Below, piece after piece: positions 1-6,247 of a stretch of 35,335 nucleotides of DNA. This DNA is from Prevotella sp. GTDB taxonomy: Bacteria > Bacteroidota > Bacteroidia > Bacteroidales > Bacteroidaceae. The DNA is taken from contig JAEEVW010000036.1 of assembly GCA_016291085.1 (NCBI GenBank), positions 1 through 35,335 on the forward strand, given 5' to 3'. Position 1 is the stretch's first letter; every line of letters starts with the position of its first letter. Below the pieces are notes generated by a model. That model did not search any database. It was not told the origin of the DNA and saw only the letters and a program-made list of their open reading frames with translations. The translations under genes were made by a program, and so were the position numbers.

Positions 1-95
1 GCCTTTGATTTTCGAAAATCGCTATCTATCTCATTTTCAGAGAAATGCAGTCATTCTCGTCAAAACTGATAAAATCGGGTATAAGCAGGAGTTAG

Positions 96-166
96 CGCCT
101 CATCCCGACAGGTACAAAGTTGGATTACAAAGAAAGTGGTTGATTTTCAGCCACTTTCTTGTTTTT
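96..166 (+). terminator. Hairpin following a CGCCTC...CGACAGGT block
   Basis: A perfect 10-bp stem (AAGAAAGTGG at 130-139 pairs with CCACTTTCTT at 151-160) is followed by GTTTTT, the shape of an intrinsic terminator reading rightward. It lies just after a block (96-113) nearly identical to one at 2051-2068, which is also followed by a hairpin with the same TTGATTTTCAG loop. I see no gene in 1-288. The segment ends with a short direct repeat of TTGGCGGTTT at about 189-210. The terminator may serve a gene outside the window. Confidence 0.5.
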
Positions 167-288
167 AGATAGATCCGTAATTGTATTTTTGGCGGTTTTT
201 TGGCGGTTTAAATATTTTTATGATATGAGAGCGAAAATTTATCCTCTTCGCGGCTGATTATTTTCTAATCGCTAAATGTTGTCTGCTA

Positions 289-1677
289 TTACTTCGCTAA
301 TATGTCACTCGGATAATAAATCTTGGCAACTTCTGGATGTTTTGGGATCTCTCGTAAGAACAGTCCATAATGTATTTCGTGATCTTTTGCAAACGGCAAA
401 CCTTTTGCGATAGTCTGGAGCCTTTCAAGTTCTTCCTTGGCATCAATAGGCTGGCTTCCATTCTGCCACTTGCATTCACCCAAAAAAAGGTGTTTGCCAT
501 CAAATGACTCTGCAACGACATCCAACTCTACAGGGAGGTATTGATTTTTTTCCTCATTGTAGTAACTACCCCACCAGCGAGAAGCCATCTGATAAATAAT
601 GTCATCGAAGCCGTGTGTACTGATGTAATTCCTACACAGTTCTTCCCAGGCTTGACTGGTATAATCGTTCTCTGTCTTTGTCAACACATTCAGGACGGCT
701 GCACTGTTGCCCAATTCTATGAGCGAACGATAGGGAAGAACATAACGATAATGGAAACGTAGCAATGGGTCGGAAATATGATACAGTCCTTTTTTGCTCT
801 TCTTCTCACTTTCACCAAAAGGAATCTTTTTATTGATAAATCCCAGTTCTTTCAGCCTCGATAACTGTAACGTAATATCTGTGGCCTGCTTTTCTGCACG
901 CGAAGCTATCTCTGACAGTTTATTAGCACCATTACCGATAAACGACAGAATGGATGACGCCTGTACCGTATCGCGCATTTCATCGTATAGCAACTTCGAC
1001 GGCTCATCATATAGTGTCCCTTCTGGTACCAACAATAGGTTCTCGATAGCATCATGAAGGTTGTCATAATTCTCGCGCAATACCCAATATCTTGGAACGC
1101 CTCCCCAAACAGCATACTCTCGCACAGCCTGTTCAGCATCACAGCGAAGTGCCTGGCTGATATAGCTTGGGGCTATGGGTTGCATTTTTATGATTTCGTC
1201 GGCACGACCATAAAGAGGTTCTTTACTATCAAGGACAAAGCCTTGCATCATCTGCTGTGATGAACCGCAGATAATCAAATCGAACTTTAGCTTCTTGTCA
1301 TCAAGCAGTTTCTGAAGGATAGAAGGCAGAGCTGGACAACTCTTAACAAGATATGGAAATTCATCAAGACACACAGTGATACGATGGTCTACCGATCTGT
1401 TAAGACTGACGAAAAGCGACTCCCAAGTAGGATAGCTGGCCATGCTGAAGCCTTCGATGCTCATATCCACCGTGGTAGAGAACAACTGCCGCTGACTTGG
1501 CTCTGAGGTTCTATCTGCCAGGAAATAGATGTCACCACGGCTAAAGTCCATCACTTTTTTTATCAGTGTAGACTTTCCGATACGCCTACGGCCATATACT
1601 GCGATAAACTGAGGCTTCTCTCTCTGCAATGCCGTCTGCAATCTTGCAAACTCTTTCTTTCTATCAACAAACTCCAT
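289..1677 (-). CDS. AAA+ ATPase with C-terminal DUF234 nuclease-like domain
   Basis: ATP-binding protein of the archaeal-type ATPase/DUF234 family, about 462 aa. Numbering from an upstream in-frame ATG at 1689, the Walker A motif GRRRIGKST is at 33-41 and the Walker B (VCLDE) ends at 109-110. The middle contains a winged-helix region. The last 85 residues hold E388-x-D390 and E405-x-K407, the PD-(D/E)XK-like signature of DUF234. I prefer the ATG at 1677 (MEFVDRKKEF) because relatives start just before the conserved F-x-R-x-x-E; 1689 adds four residues. The cellular role of this family is not established; it is common in mobile and accessory regions. A promoter and a structured leader lie upstream. 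It stands alone on the minus strand, next to an integrase remnant. Confidence 0.85.
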   Translation of the reverse strand: MEFVDRKKEFARLQTALQREKPQFIAVYGRRRIGKSTLIKKVMDFSRGDIYFLADRTSEPSQRQLFSTTVDMSIEGFSMASYPTWESLFVSLNRSVDHRITVCLDEFPYLVKSCPALPSILQKLLDDKKLKFDLIICGSSQQMMQGFVLDSKEPLYGRADEIIKMQPIAPSYISQALRCDAEQAVREYAVWGGVPRYWVLRENYDNLHDAIENLLLVPEGTLYDEPSKLLYDEMRDTVQASSILSFIGNGANKLSEIASRAEKQATDITLQLSRLKELGFINKKIPFGESEKKSKKGLYHISDPLLRFHYRYVLPYRSLIELGNSAAVLNVLTKTENDYTSQAWEELCRNYISTHGFDDIIYQMASRWWGSYYNEEKNQYLPVELDVVAESFDGKHLFLGECKWQNGSQPIDAKEELERLQTIAKGLPFAKDHEIHYGLFLREIPKHPEVAKIYYPSDILAK

Positions 1678-1693
1678 ATTTCGTGACATTTAT

Positions 1694-1780
1694 GGCGCAA
1701 AGCTGCGATTAAGTAAGGGCAAAAGAGCGTGCTCATTTTGCCGAACGTGAGCAGCTTCGCATCATTATGATGCAAAGATA
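1694..1780 (-). promoter_or_regulatory. Promoter and structured 5' leader of the DUF234 ATPase gene
   Basis: The minus-strand -7 box TATCTTTG is at 1780-1773. The transcript would then fold with an outer stem (1751-1760 with 1697-1706, one G-U) enclosing a strong hairpin (GGCAAAA at 1742-1736 with TTTTGCC at 1724-1718, plus an inner GAGC/GCTC pair). An alternative GCTCA/TGAGC hairpin uses overlapping bases, so the two cannot form together. A ten-codon upstream ORF starting at the first ATG sits in the same leader. Confidence 0.55.
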
Positions 1781-1873
1781 GGTTATTTTGGCTATCTAAC
1801 CAAATCTTTTAGATATAATTAAGAATATATTTCTACTTTATAATATTTCTACTTTATAATTCTGATAACATCT

Positions 1874-2060
1874 ATTAGCCAATCAAGTCAATAACGCTCT
1901 TCAGCGTTTCGTCCTCGATGTTTCTGTATCACTTGAATGCCCGTCTTCCATCGACATGACCACTCATTCGACCTATAAGGTTTGGGGCATTTACCTTGAA
2001 ATACGCATTGCCGATGAATGTAAGTTGCGCGTGATTTTGTAAAGAATAGTCGCCTCTTTC
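1874..2060 (-). pseudogene. Tyrosine recombinase (integrase) C-terminal remnant
   Basis: Read on the minus strand, 2060 to 1874 encodes a fragment containing FIGNAYFKVNAPNLIGRMSG, then HVDGRRAFK, a TGA stop, and YRNIEDETLKSVIDLIG ending at a natural stop. This matches the end of a tyrosine recombinase, where an arginine or histidine box (GH) precedes the catalytic tyrosine by a few residues; the stop stands just before that tyrosine. No N-terminal part is present, so it is a decayed tail of an integrase gene, suggesting past element integration here. The family assignment is from memory of similar C-termini, not from an alignment. Confidence 0.5.
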
Positions 2061-2070
2061 CGACAGGTTT

Positions 2071-2114
2071 AAGAGGGCTAACTGATTGATTTTCAGTAGC
2101 CCTCTTTATTTTTA
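2071..2114. terminator. Hairpin terminator with TTGATTTTCAG loop
   Basis: A perfect 10-bp stem (AAGAGGGCTA at 2071-2080 with TAGCCCTCTT at 2097-2106) is followed by TATTTTT on the plus strand. It carries the same loop and preceding CGCCTC...CGACAGGT block as the hairpin at 130-160. It also lies just beyond the 3' end of the cupin gene. Confidence 0.5.
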
Positions 2115-2133
2115 GCTTAGAAATTTCTCCGTC

Positions 2134-2637
2134 TTACTCTAATGGAATCTCAGGATGCTGCACGGCCAGGGGCATGTCCTTCTGCGCGAGGTAGAACATG
2201 TACAGAATGACGGGCTTTGTGCCGCGGTTCTCGCCGTGGTGGATGGTGTTCACCATCTCTACGACCGCTTCGCCCTCATGCACCACTTTCTCCTTGCCGT
2301 CCTGTCCGATAATGGTCAGCTCACCCTGCATCAGCACGCCGTAGTTCATCACGGGGTGGTGGTGCCAGCCCAGCTTCTGGCCCACGGGGAACACATACTT
2401 CACTGCAACCAGCTCGGGACGTCCCTGCAGATAGTCGGGCAGCTCCACGCCGTCCCAGCTTTGGCTGGTACGAATCAACTCGGTCGATACGACCTTCTGT
2501 GCAGCATTGTCGTTTTGAGTATTAGCTTTTTGACAGCAACAGCATTGTCCGAAACAGTCTGTCGTTACGCCACAAAAGAAAGCGGCTAGCACCAATGGTC
2601 GGATGGCGACCATCATCCATTCATACTTTTTCTTCAT
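2134..2637 (-). CDS. Exported cupin-domain protein
   Basis: Protein of 167 aa with an N-terminal hydrophobic export segment (about residues 7-28), a cysteine cluster (QCCCCQ, 31-36) and a cupin_2 beta-barrel. The metal-binding histidines are visible in GWHHHP and IHHGENRG. Secreted cupins of this size often act as small-molecule binding or isomerase-like proteins, but no substrate can be read from the sequence. The start at 2637 is chosen because the promoter box TACCTTTG lies at 2680-2673, inside the longer reading frame that begins at 2685; translation from 2685 would start upstream of the promoter. The cysteine cluster could be a lipid anchor or metal site; this is unresolved. Confidence 0.75.
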   Translation of the reverse strand: MKKKYEWMMVAIRPLVLAAFFCGVTTDCFGQCCCCQKANTQNDNAAQKVVSTELIRTSQSWDGVELPDYLQGRPELVAVKYVFPVGQKLGWHHHPVMNYGVLMQGELTIIGQDGKEKVVHEGEAVVEMVNTIHHGENRGTKPVILYMFYLAQKDMPLAVQHPEIPLE

Positions 2638-2672
2638 AGTCTCATTATTGTTTTGATATTCATATTCGACTG

Positions 2673-2680
2673 CAAAGGTA
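2673..2680 (-). promoter_or_regulatory. TACCTTTG -7 box of the cupin gene
   Basis: This matches the Bacteroidetes TAnnTTTG element and is read leftward. It gives a leader of roughly 30 nt before the ATG at 2637 and decides the start of that gene. Confidence 0.65.
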
Positions 2681-2751
2681 CTCATTTTTGTCTAAAAAGA
2701 TTTATTTTCCCCCAATTTTCTCGTTATTCGTCCAAAATCCACCTTTTTAGG

Positions 2752-2846
2752 AGAGAATGGGGACTCAGAAAATGGGGATGGTTCTGTGATCACTTTTGTG
2801 GATCATTCAGAACCGTCCCCGTGATTGCTGACCCCTTGATTCTCAG
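2752..2846. repeat. Long imperfect inverted repeat (REP-like)
   Basis: The inner arm GGGGATGGTTCTG (2774-2786) pairs with CAGAACCGTCCCC (2808-2820) around a TGATCA-type core. An outer arm GAGAAT..GGGGACTCAG pairs imperfectly with CTGACCCC..ATTCTC up to 2846. It fills the gap between the ends of two minus-strand genes and may terminate transcription of the DUF3836 gene. The GGGGACGGTTCTG palindrome resembles REP sequences dispersed by TnpA-REP transposases, but no such transposase is in the window. Confidence 0.5.
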
Positions 2847-2852
2847 GTTAGG

Positions 2853-3401
2853 TTATTGTTCGGCCAGGAGCAGGGGCTGGTTGGTGATGACCGTCGCGCT
2901 GACTAGTTGGTAAGGTGCGGAAGGCAGGTCGCGCTGGTAGTAGCTGACGTAGTCGGTGCCACCGTAGGGAGTCAGCGTGTAAACCATCTTTTCCACGGGT
3001 TGGTCGAAACTGTTGGTGGCATGGTTGTAACGGCTGTATTCTGCATAGTAGATGTCGTCCGTCAGGGTGTAGTCGTGGCGGCCCATGCACGTCCAGTTGT
3101 TCCTGCTGTCGGTCCAGCGGTAAGCCACCCGCGTAGTCAGCGTGCCGTCGGCTGCATAGGCGTATTCATACTTCATATGGGGCTTCAGAGCCAGCATGCC
3201 GTTACGGTCGGAGTCTTTCTTGTAGACAAACATCGTAGTGATGTCGTTGCCTTTCCATTCGGCATTGAAGGCAAAATGGCTCTTAGGCTGGTGGGACACT
3301 TCCTCATAGACATTGTTGATGGTCTTGGAGGTGAGAACTTGTGCGTTGGCGCTCAGGGCAGATGCGATGGCGATGATGATTGCAAATAATAACTCTTTCA
3401 T
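2853..3401 (-). CDS. Secreted DUF3836-type protein
   Basis: Protein of 182 aa with a clear Sec signal peptide (residues 1-20, cleavage after SANA). The mature part is rich in short beta-strands with aromatic and charged residues (KYEYAYAADGTLTTRVAYRW, then DYTLTDDIYYAEYSRYN), the pattern of the Bacteroidales DUF3836 family. Its function is unknown and it probably acts in the periplasm or at the surface. The upstream region holds an ECF-sigma-like promoter rather than an obvious TAnnTTTG box, so the gene may answer envelope or stress signals; that is inference. Confidence 0.7.
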   Translation of the reverse strand: MKELLFAIIIAIASALSANAQVLTSKTINNVYEEVSHQPKSHFAFNAEWKGNDITTMFVYKKDSDRNGMLALKPHMKYEYAYAADGTLTTRVAYRWTDSRNNWTCMGRHDYTLTDDIYYAEYSRYNHATNSFDQPVEKMVYTLTPYGGTDYVSYYQRDLPSAPYQLVSATVITNQPLLLAEQ

Positions 3402-3499
3402 TGTCGTGAAGTTTTAAAAATGAATGTTTTTTATTCCTTAGACGCAATGTAGTGTCGACTTGCTACAGATTGACGCCAGTTTTTATTTTCTTTTGTCCG

Positions 3500-3527
3500 T
3501 TAGACGTAGAAAGACTGCCCAAAAGTT
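3500..3527 (-). promoter_or_regulatory. Probable ECF-sigma-factor promoter
   Basis: Read leftward, AACTT (3527-3523) is followed by 16 bases and CGTCTAA (3506-3500). AAC at -35 and CGTC at -10 with 16-bp spacing is the typical pattern of ECF sigma promoters. A second CGTCTAA is at 3444-3438 but lacks a clear -35 partner. No TAnnTTTG box is evident upstream of this gene. Confidence 0.5.
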
Positions 3528-3596
3528 GCAACCGAAACAAAAAAATCACGGGGACGATAGGATAGAGTGGTGACAGGAACCTCATCAAAAACAGTC

Positions 3597-3664
3597 CTAC
3601 CCTCCTACCTGAATCTTTGGGAGGGCCTTTGCAGAAAGGCTATTCCACAAATACAGGTAGGAGG
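3597..3664. repeat. Nested inverted repeat bordering the 22-bp array
   Basis: CCTCCTACCTG (3601-3611) is perfectly matched by CAGGTAGGAGG (3654-3664). Inside it a second hairpin, GCCTTT (3625-3630) with AAAGGC (3635-3640), is perfect. It lies just before the 22-bp array begins. There is no coding evidence. Confidence 0.6.
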
Positions 3665-3681
3665 TGAGGTGTTGCACGCGA

Positions 3682-4011
3682 CACGGCTTCTCGCTCAGAG
3701 CAACACGGCCTCTCGCTGTCAGAGAAACGGCTTCTCGCTCAGAGCAACACGGCCTCTCACTCGGAGCAATCGATGGGTTTGCTCGGAGCAATCGCTATGC
3801 ATGCTCGGAGCTTGCACCCAGTCCGATTACTTCGGACTCCCAGTCCGACACCTTCGGACTGACAGTCCGAAGCCTGCGAACTCCCAGTCCGCAAGGACGG
3901 ACTCAAGCTTCTTCTGTACTTCTTAGCGATTTATGGACGGAGCGGAGACAATCTCCGGACGGCGCAGAGACAATCTTAGGACGGCGCAGAGAAATTCTCC
4001 GCCCGGCGCAT
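3682..4011. repeat. 22-bp-period tandem array, 15 units in three sequence classes
   Basis: Fifteen consecutive 22-bp units fit in register. Units 1-6 (3682-3813) end in CTCAGAGCAA or CTCGGAGCAA. Units 7-10 (3814-3901) each contain AGTCCG at exactly 22-bp steps (3820, 3842, 3864, 3886), mostly paired with CGGACT to make small hairpins. Units 12-15 (3924-4011) contain GGACGG or GCCCGG at 3935, 3957, 3979, 4001. One unit pair shows a compensating +2/-2 shift. The period is not a multiple of three and both strands look non-coding. There are no spacers, so it is not CRISPR. Confidence 0.8.
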
Positions 4012-4045
4012 AAAACGGGTCAGCCCTGCTTTATTACTTTTCTCT

Positions 4046-4120
4046 GGCAGGGATTTCATCACATGGCGATGATTTTCCTGCCCGATTTCTTGTATAATTC
4101 ATTTTTATTCCCTACCTTTG
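4046..4120 (+). promoter_or_regulatory. Upstream hairpin and promoter of R element copy 1
   Basis: A hairpin (GGCAGGG...CCTGCC, 4046-4082, with an inner CATC/GATG pair) is followed by an AT-rich stretch and the -7 box TACCTTTG at 4113-4120. The same roughly 75 bp recur almost unchanged at 5393-5467. Confidence 0.7.
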
Positions 4121-4124
4121 CCTA

Positions 4125-4277
4125 CAAGTATCGCCGATACGTCGTTAAAACGGCGCTGGCCCCACGGGGCCTGATTCTCTGACCTTGGTCAGAGTGTGGC
4201 GTTGCAATCCCCGATTGCAGGGTGGCGGTGCGATTCTAGAGGGTAAAACTAAAAGATTGCTAGAACCGACCCTCTGA
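4125..4277 (+). ncRNA. R element copy 1: hairpin-chain leader before rhuM
   Basis: The transcript from the box at 4113 would begin with a chain of perfect hairpins: GTATC/GATAC, CGTCG/CGGCG, GGCCCC/GGGGCC, CTCTGACC/GGTCAGAG, TGCAATC/GATTGCA, then AGAGGGT (4238-4244) with ACCCTCT (4269-4275) and a T-run shortly after. The first roughly 53 bases are identical in copies at 5472 and 6248. It ends 25 nt before the rhuM ATG, so it is a 5' leader or a separate small RNA. Confidence 0.65.
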
Positions 4278-4302
4278 TTCCGTTTTTGTTGGGCATGGAG
4301 AT

Positions 4303-5340
4303 ATGGCAAAACGCAGAGAAATAAGAAATAGTACAGCAGAGTTCCTGATTTTCCAGATTGAGGGAAAAGAACAGGGTGTGGAGGTTTATTATAAAGACAA
4401 GACCGTATGGTGCACCCAGAAAGCCATGGGAGTCTTGTTTGACTGCTCGACAGATAATGTCAGCCTCCACCTAAAGAACATTTATAGGACTAAAGAGTTA
4501 AAGAAAAATGCAACTGCCGAGAAAATCTCGGTAGTTCGACGCGAGGGGAACAGAGATGTTAATCGTACTCTACAATTCTATAATCTCGATGCTATCATTA
4601 GCGTAGGTTATCGTGTGAATAGCATTCGCGCCACTCAGTTTCGTCAATGGGCAACCAATGTCTTACGGGAGTATGCCATTCGTGGTTATGTGATTGATAG
4701 AAAACGAATGGAGAATGGCACCTTCTTGGATGAGGATTACTTCGAGCACCTATTGGCTGAAATCAGAGAGATTAGACTCTCTGAAAGACGTTTCTATCAG
4801 AAACTTACAGATATTTATGCAACTGCCATTGATTATAATCGAGATGCTCCCACTACCAGGACATTTTTCAAGATGATGCAAAACAAGATGCATTATGCCG
4901 TTCATAAGCATACTGCTGCGGAACTTGTCATGGAGCGTGCGGATGCAGAGCAAGAGCACATGGGGCTGACCACATGGGAGAATGCGCCTGATGGAAAGAT
5001 AGTAAAGACAGATGTCGTGATAGCCAAGAATTATCTGAAGGAAGTTGAACTGGAGGACATGGGTCAGCTAGTGAATGGTGTACTCGAACTGGCAGAACGA
5101 ATGGCCAAGCGCCATATGCCGATGACGATGGAAGATTGGGCAAAACAGATCGACGTCATTTTAGCTGCTGGTAGAAATGAAATTCTTCAGAACCAAGGTT
5201 CGGTGACGGCTGAGGAAGCCAAAGAACATGCAGAAACAGAATTTGAGAAATATCGCATTGTTCAAGATCGCCTTTTCCAAAGTGACTTTGATAAATATTT
5301 AGGAGAATTGCCTTTTATTGAAGAGATAGACGAATCATAA
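4303..5340 (+). CDS. rhuM: RhuM-family protein
   Basis: Protein of 345 aa matching the virulence RhuM family (PF13310) over its length. The N-terminal half has a winged-helix-like segment (KDKTVWCTQKAMGVLFDCST, then VSLHLKNIYRTKELKK) and the family block ISVGYRVNSIRATQFRQWAT, followed by a helical C-terminal half. The name comes from a Salmonella pathogenicity-island gene, but the molecular function is unknown. Relatives sit on genomic islands and near defence genes. Here it is a single-gene unit bracketed by R element copies 1 and 2. The length is normal for the family and I see no truncation. Confidence 0.88.
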   Translation: MAKRREIRNSTAEFLIFQIEGKEQGVEVYYKDKTVWCTQKAMGVLFDCSTDNVSLHLKNIYRTKELKKNATAEKISVVRREGNRDVNRTLQFYNLDAIISVGYRVNSIRATQFRQWATNVLREYAIRGYVIDRKRMENGTFLDEDYFEHLLAEIREIRLSERRFYQKLTDIYATAIDYNRDAPTTRTFFKMMQNKMHYAVHKHTAAELVMERADAEQEHMGLTTWENAPDGKIVKTDVVIAKNYLKEVELEDMGQLVNGVLELAERMAKRHMPMTMEDWAKQIDVILAAGRNEILQNQGSVTAEEAKEHAETEFEKYRIVQDRLFQSDFDKYLGELPFIEEIDES

Positions 5341-5392
5341 TCTTAGTTGAGTCGAAACTGACGAAGTGTTAAACTCCGAATTTTCCACCTCA

Positions 5393-5467
5393 GGCAGGGA
5401 TTTCATCACATGGCGATGATTTTCCTGCCCGATTTCTTGTATAATTCATTTTTATTCCCTACCTTTG
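5393..5467 (+). promoter_or_regulatory. Upstream hairpin and promoter of R element copy 2
   Basis: This is a near-identical repeat of 4046-4120: hairpin GGCAGGG...CCTGCC at 5393-5429 and TACCTTTG at 5460-5467. The hairpin begins 53 nt after the rhuM stop and might also terminate rhuM transcription. Confidence 0.7.
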
Positions 5468-5471
5468 CCAA

Positions 5472-5545
5472 CAAGTATCGCCGATACGTCGTTAAAACGG
5501 CGCTGGCCCCACGGGGCCTGATTCCCCTGAGAGCAGGGTGGCGGT
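5472..5545 (+). ncRNA. R element copy 2: hairpin-chain leader
   Basis: The same hairpin chain as copy 1 through GGCCCC/GGGGCC, then a single CCCTG/CAGGG hairpin in place of the two extra hairpins found in copy 1. The conserved GAGGGTAAAAC tail of copies 1 and 3 is missing. The downstream reading frame starts 24 nt later. Confidence 0.65.
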
Positions 5546-5569
5546 ATGGGCGCATTATTTTTAATAGTG

Positions 5570-6018
5570 ATGGTAAAACGTACTTCAGAAGATTATTATT
5601 TGGAAAGCAAACGTCTTAGGAAGGAGGTTTTGGCAGAAGCCGAACTCCTGAAAGGGAACCCATTGCGTTTTACAATCACTAATGAAATTACAATGCGCGT
5701 TGAGATTACCAAGACGGACTTGAAGACCATTGTCAGCAAGGCATCAAGGGACAATAAGTTTAATGCCATCAAGAACGCATTGGCAAAAGACATACCTTCG
5801 TTCTTGCGGAAAGGAGAATATCTGGCTGGCGTTATGTAAAGGATGGCAAACATGAGGAAAGTGCCTATTTTGCCTATTTTGATCGCGAGATTGGGGTAAG
5901 AACTATACTGGCTATGCGTAAAATGAAGAATGGTGGACCATATAAGCCCTATGCCATTATTGACCAATTTGCTTTCGAGGCTTCCGTTGGGGAATTACAA
6001 AAAGGAACTCCGCTTTAA
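5570..6018 (+). pseudogene. Frameshifted LPD3-like (BECR-fold nuclease-like) gene
   Basis: The frame from ATG 5570 (MVKRTSEDYYLESKRLRKEV) runs to a stop at 5837-5839 soon after ALAKDIPSFLRKGEYL. One frame over, from about 5824, the protein continues with GWRYVKDGKHEESAYFAYFD, a segment with MRKMKNGGPYKPYAIID, and a stop at 6016. The joined product of about 149 aa resembles the LPD3/Barnase-EndoU-ColicinE5/D-RelE-like domain of mobile-element proteins (KDIP-x-Y-x-GW...SAYFAYF). A single missing base near 5823-5826 would explain the break; sequencing error or programmed frameshift are alternatives. An in-frame ATG at 5546 also exists, but it lies at the edge of R copy 2. Confidence 0.6.
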
Positions 6019-6151
6019 CGGCCTTGCTTGCCGGACCAACCGGGGCTATCCATCTGAAGCGGAGTTTAAAAGTGCTTCTATTTTAATGAGTCGCTTGCCG
6101 TACCAAACGGGGCTCCCATTCTAAATAGGTTCCTTTCGTGTTGCAAAAGTA
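5998..6151 (-). ncRNA. Candidate minus-strand small RNA with promoter and terminator
   Basis: The minus-strand box TACTTTTG at 6151-6144 matches TAnnTTTG. The transcript (about 6137 to 5998) holds two copies of a roughly 28-nt unit, about 67 nt apart, whose hairpins are CCGT/ACGG (loop TTGGT) and CCGG/CCGG (loop TTGGT), a compensatory base-pair change. It ends in a 10-bp stem (6066-6057 with 6015-6006) followed by CCTTTTT, an intrinsic terminator shape. No ORF beyond 13 codons was seen. It overlaps the last 20 nt of the frameshifted gene on the other strand. Confidence 0.55.
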
Positions 6152-6235
6152 CGAACTTTTTCTGTAACTTCCATTTTTTTTTGAGTTTTTTTTCAAAAAA
6201 ACAGGAAAAACCCATCAAAAGTGGAAAACTTTTAC

Positions 6236-6243
6236 TATCTTTG
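6236..6243 (+). promoter_or_regulatory. TATCTTTG -7 box of R element copy 3
   Basis: This box matches TAnnTTTG. Unlike copies 1 and 2, the sequence upstream of it is unrelated, so the shared part starts only with the transcribed leader. It probably drives the operon at 6589-13472. Confidence 0.65.
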
Positions 6244-6247
6244 CCCT

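Noticed and set aside
3682..4011. CRISPR array
   Set aside because: Units are contiguous with no unique spacers, repeat sequence changes by blocks, and no cas genes are present.
3664..4182. 172-codon plus-strand frame through the repeat region
   Set aside because: It runs across a 22-bp-period array, a period that shifts frame every unit, and gives a low-complexity Arg/Ser-rich product. It has no promoter of its own.
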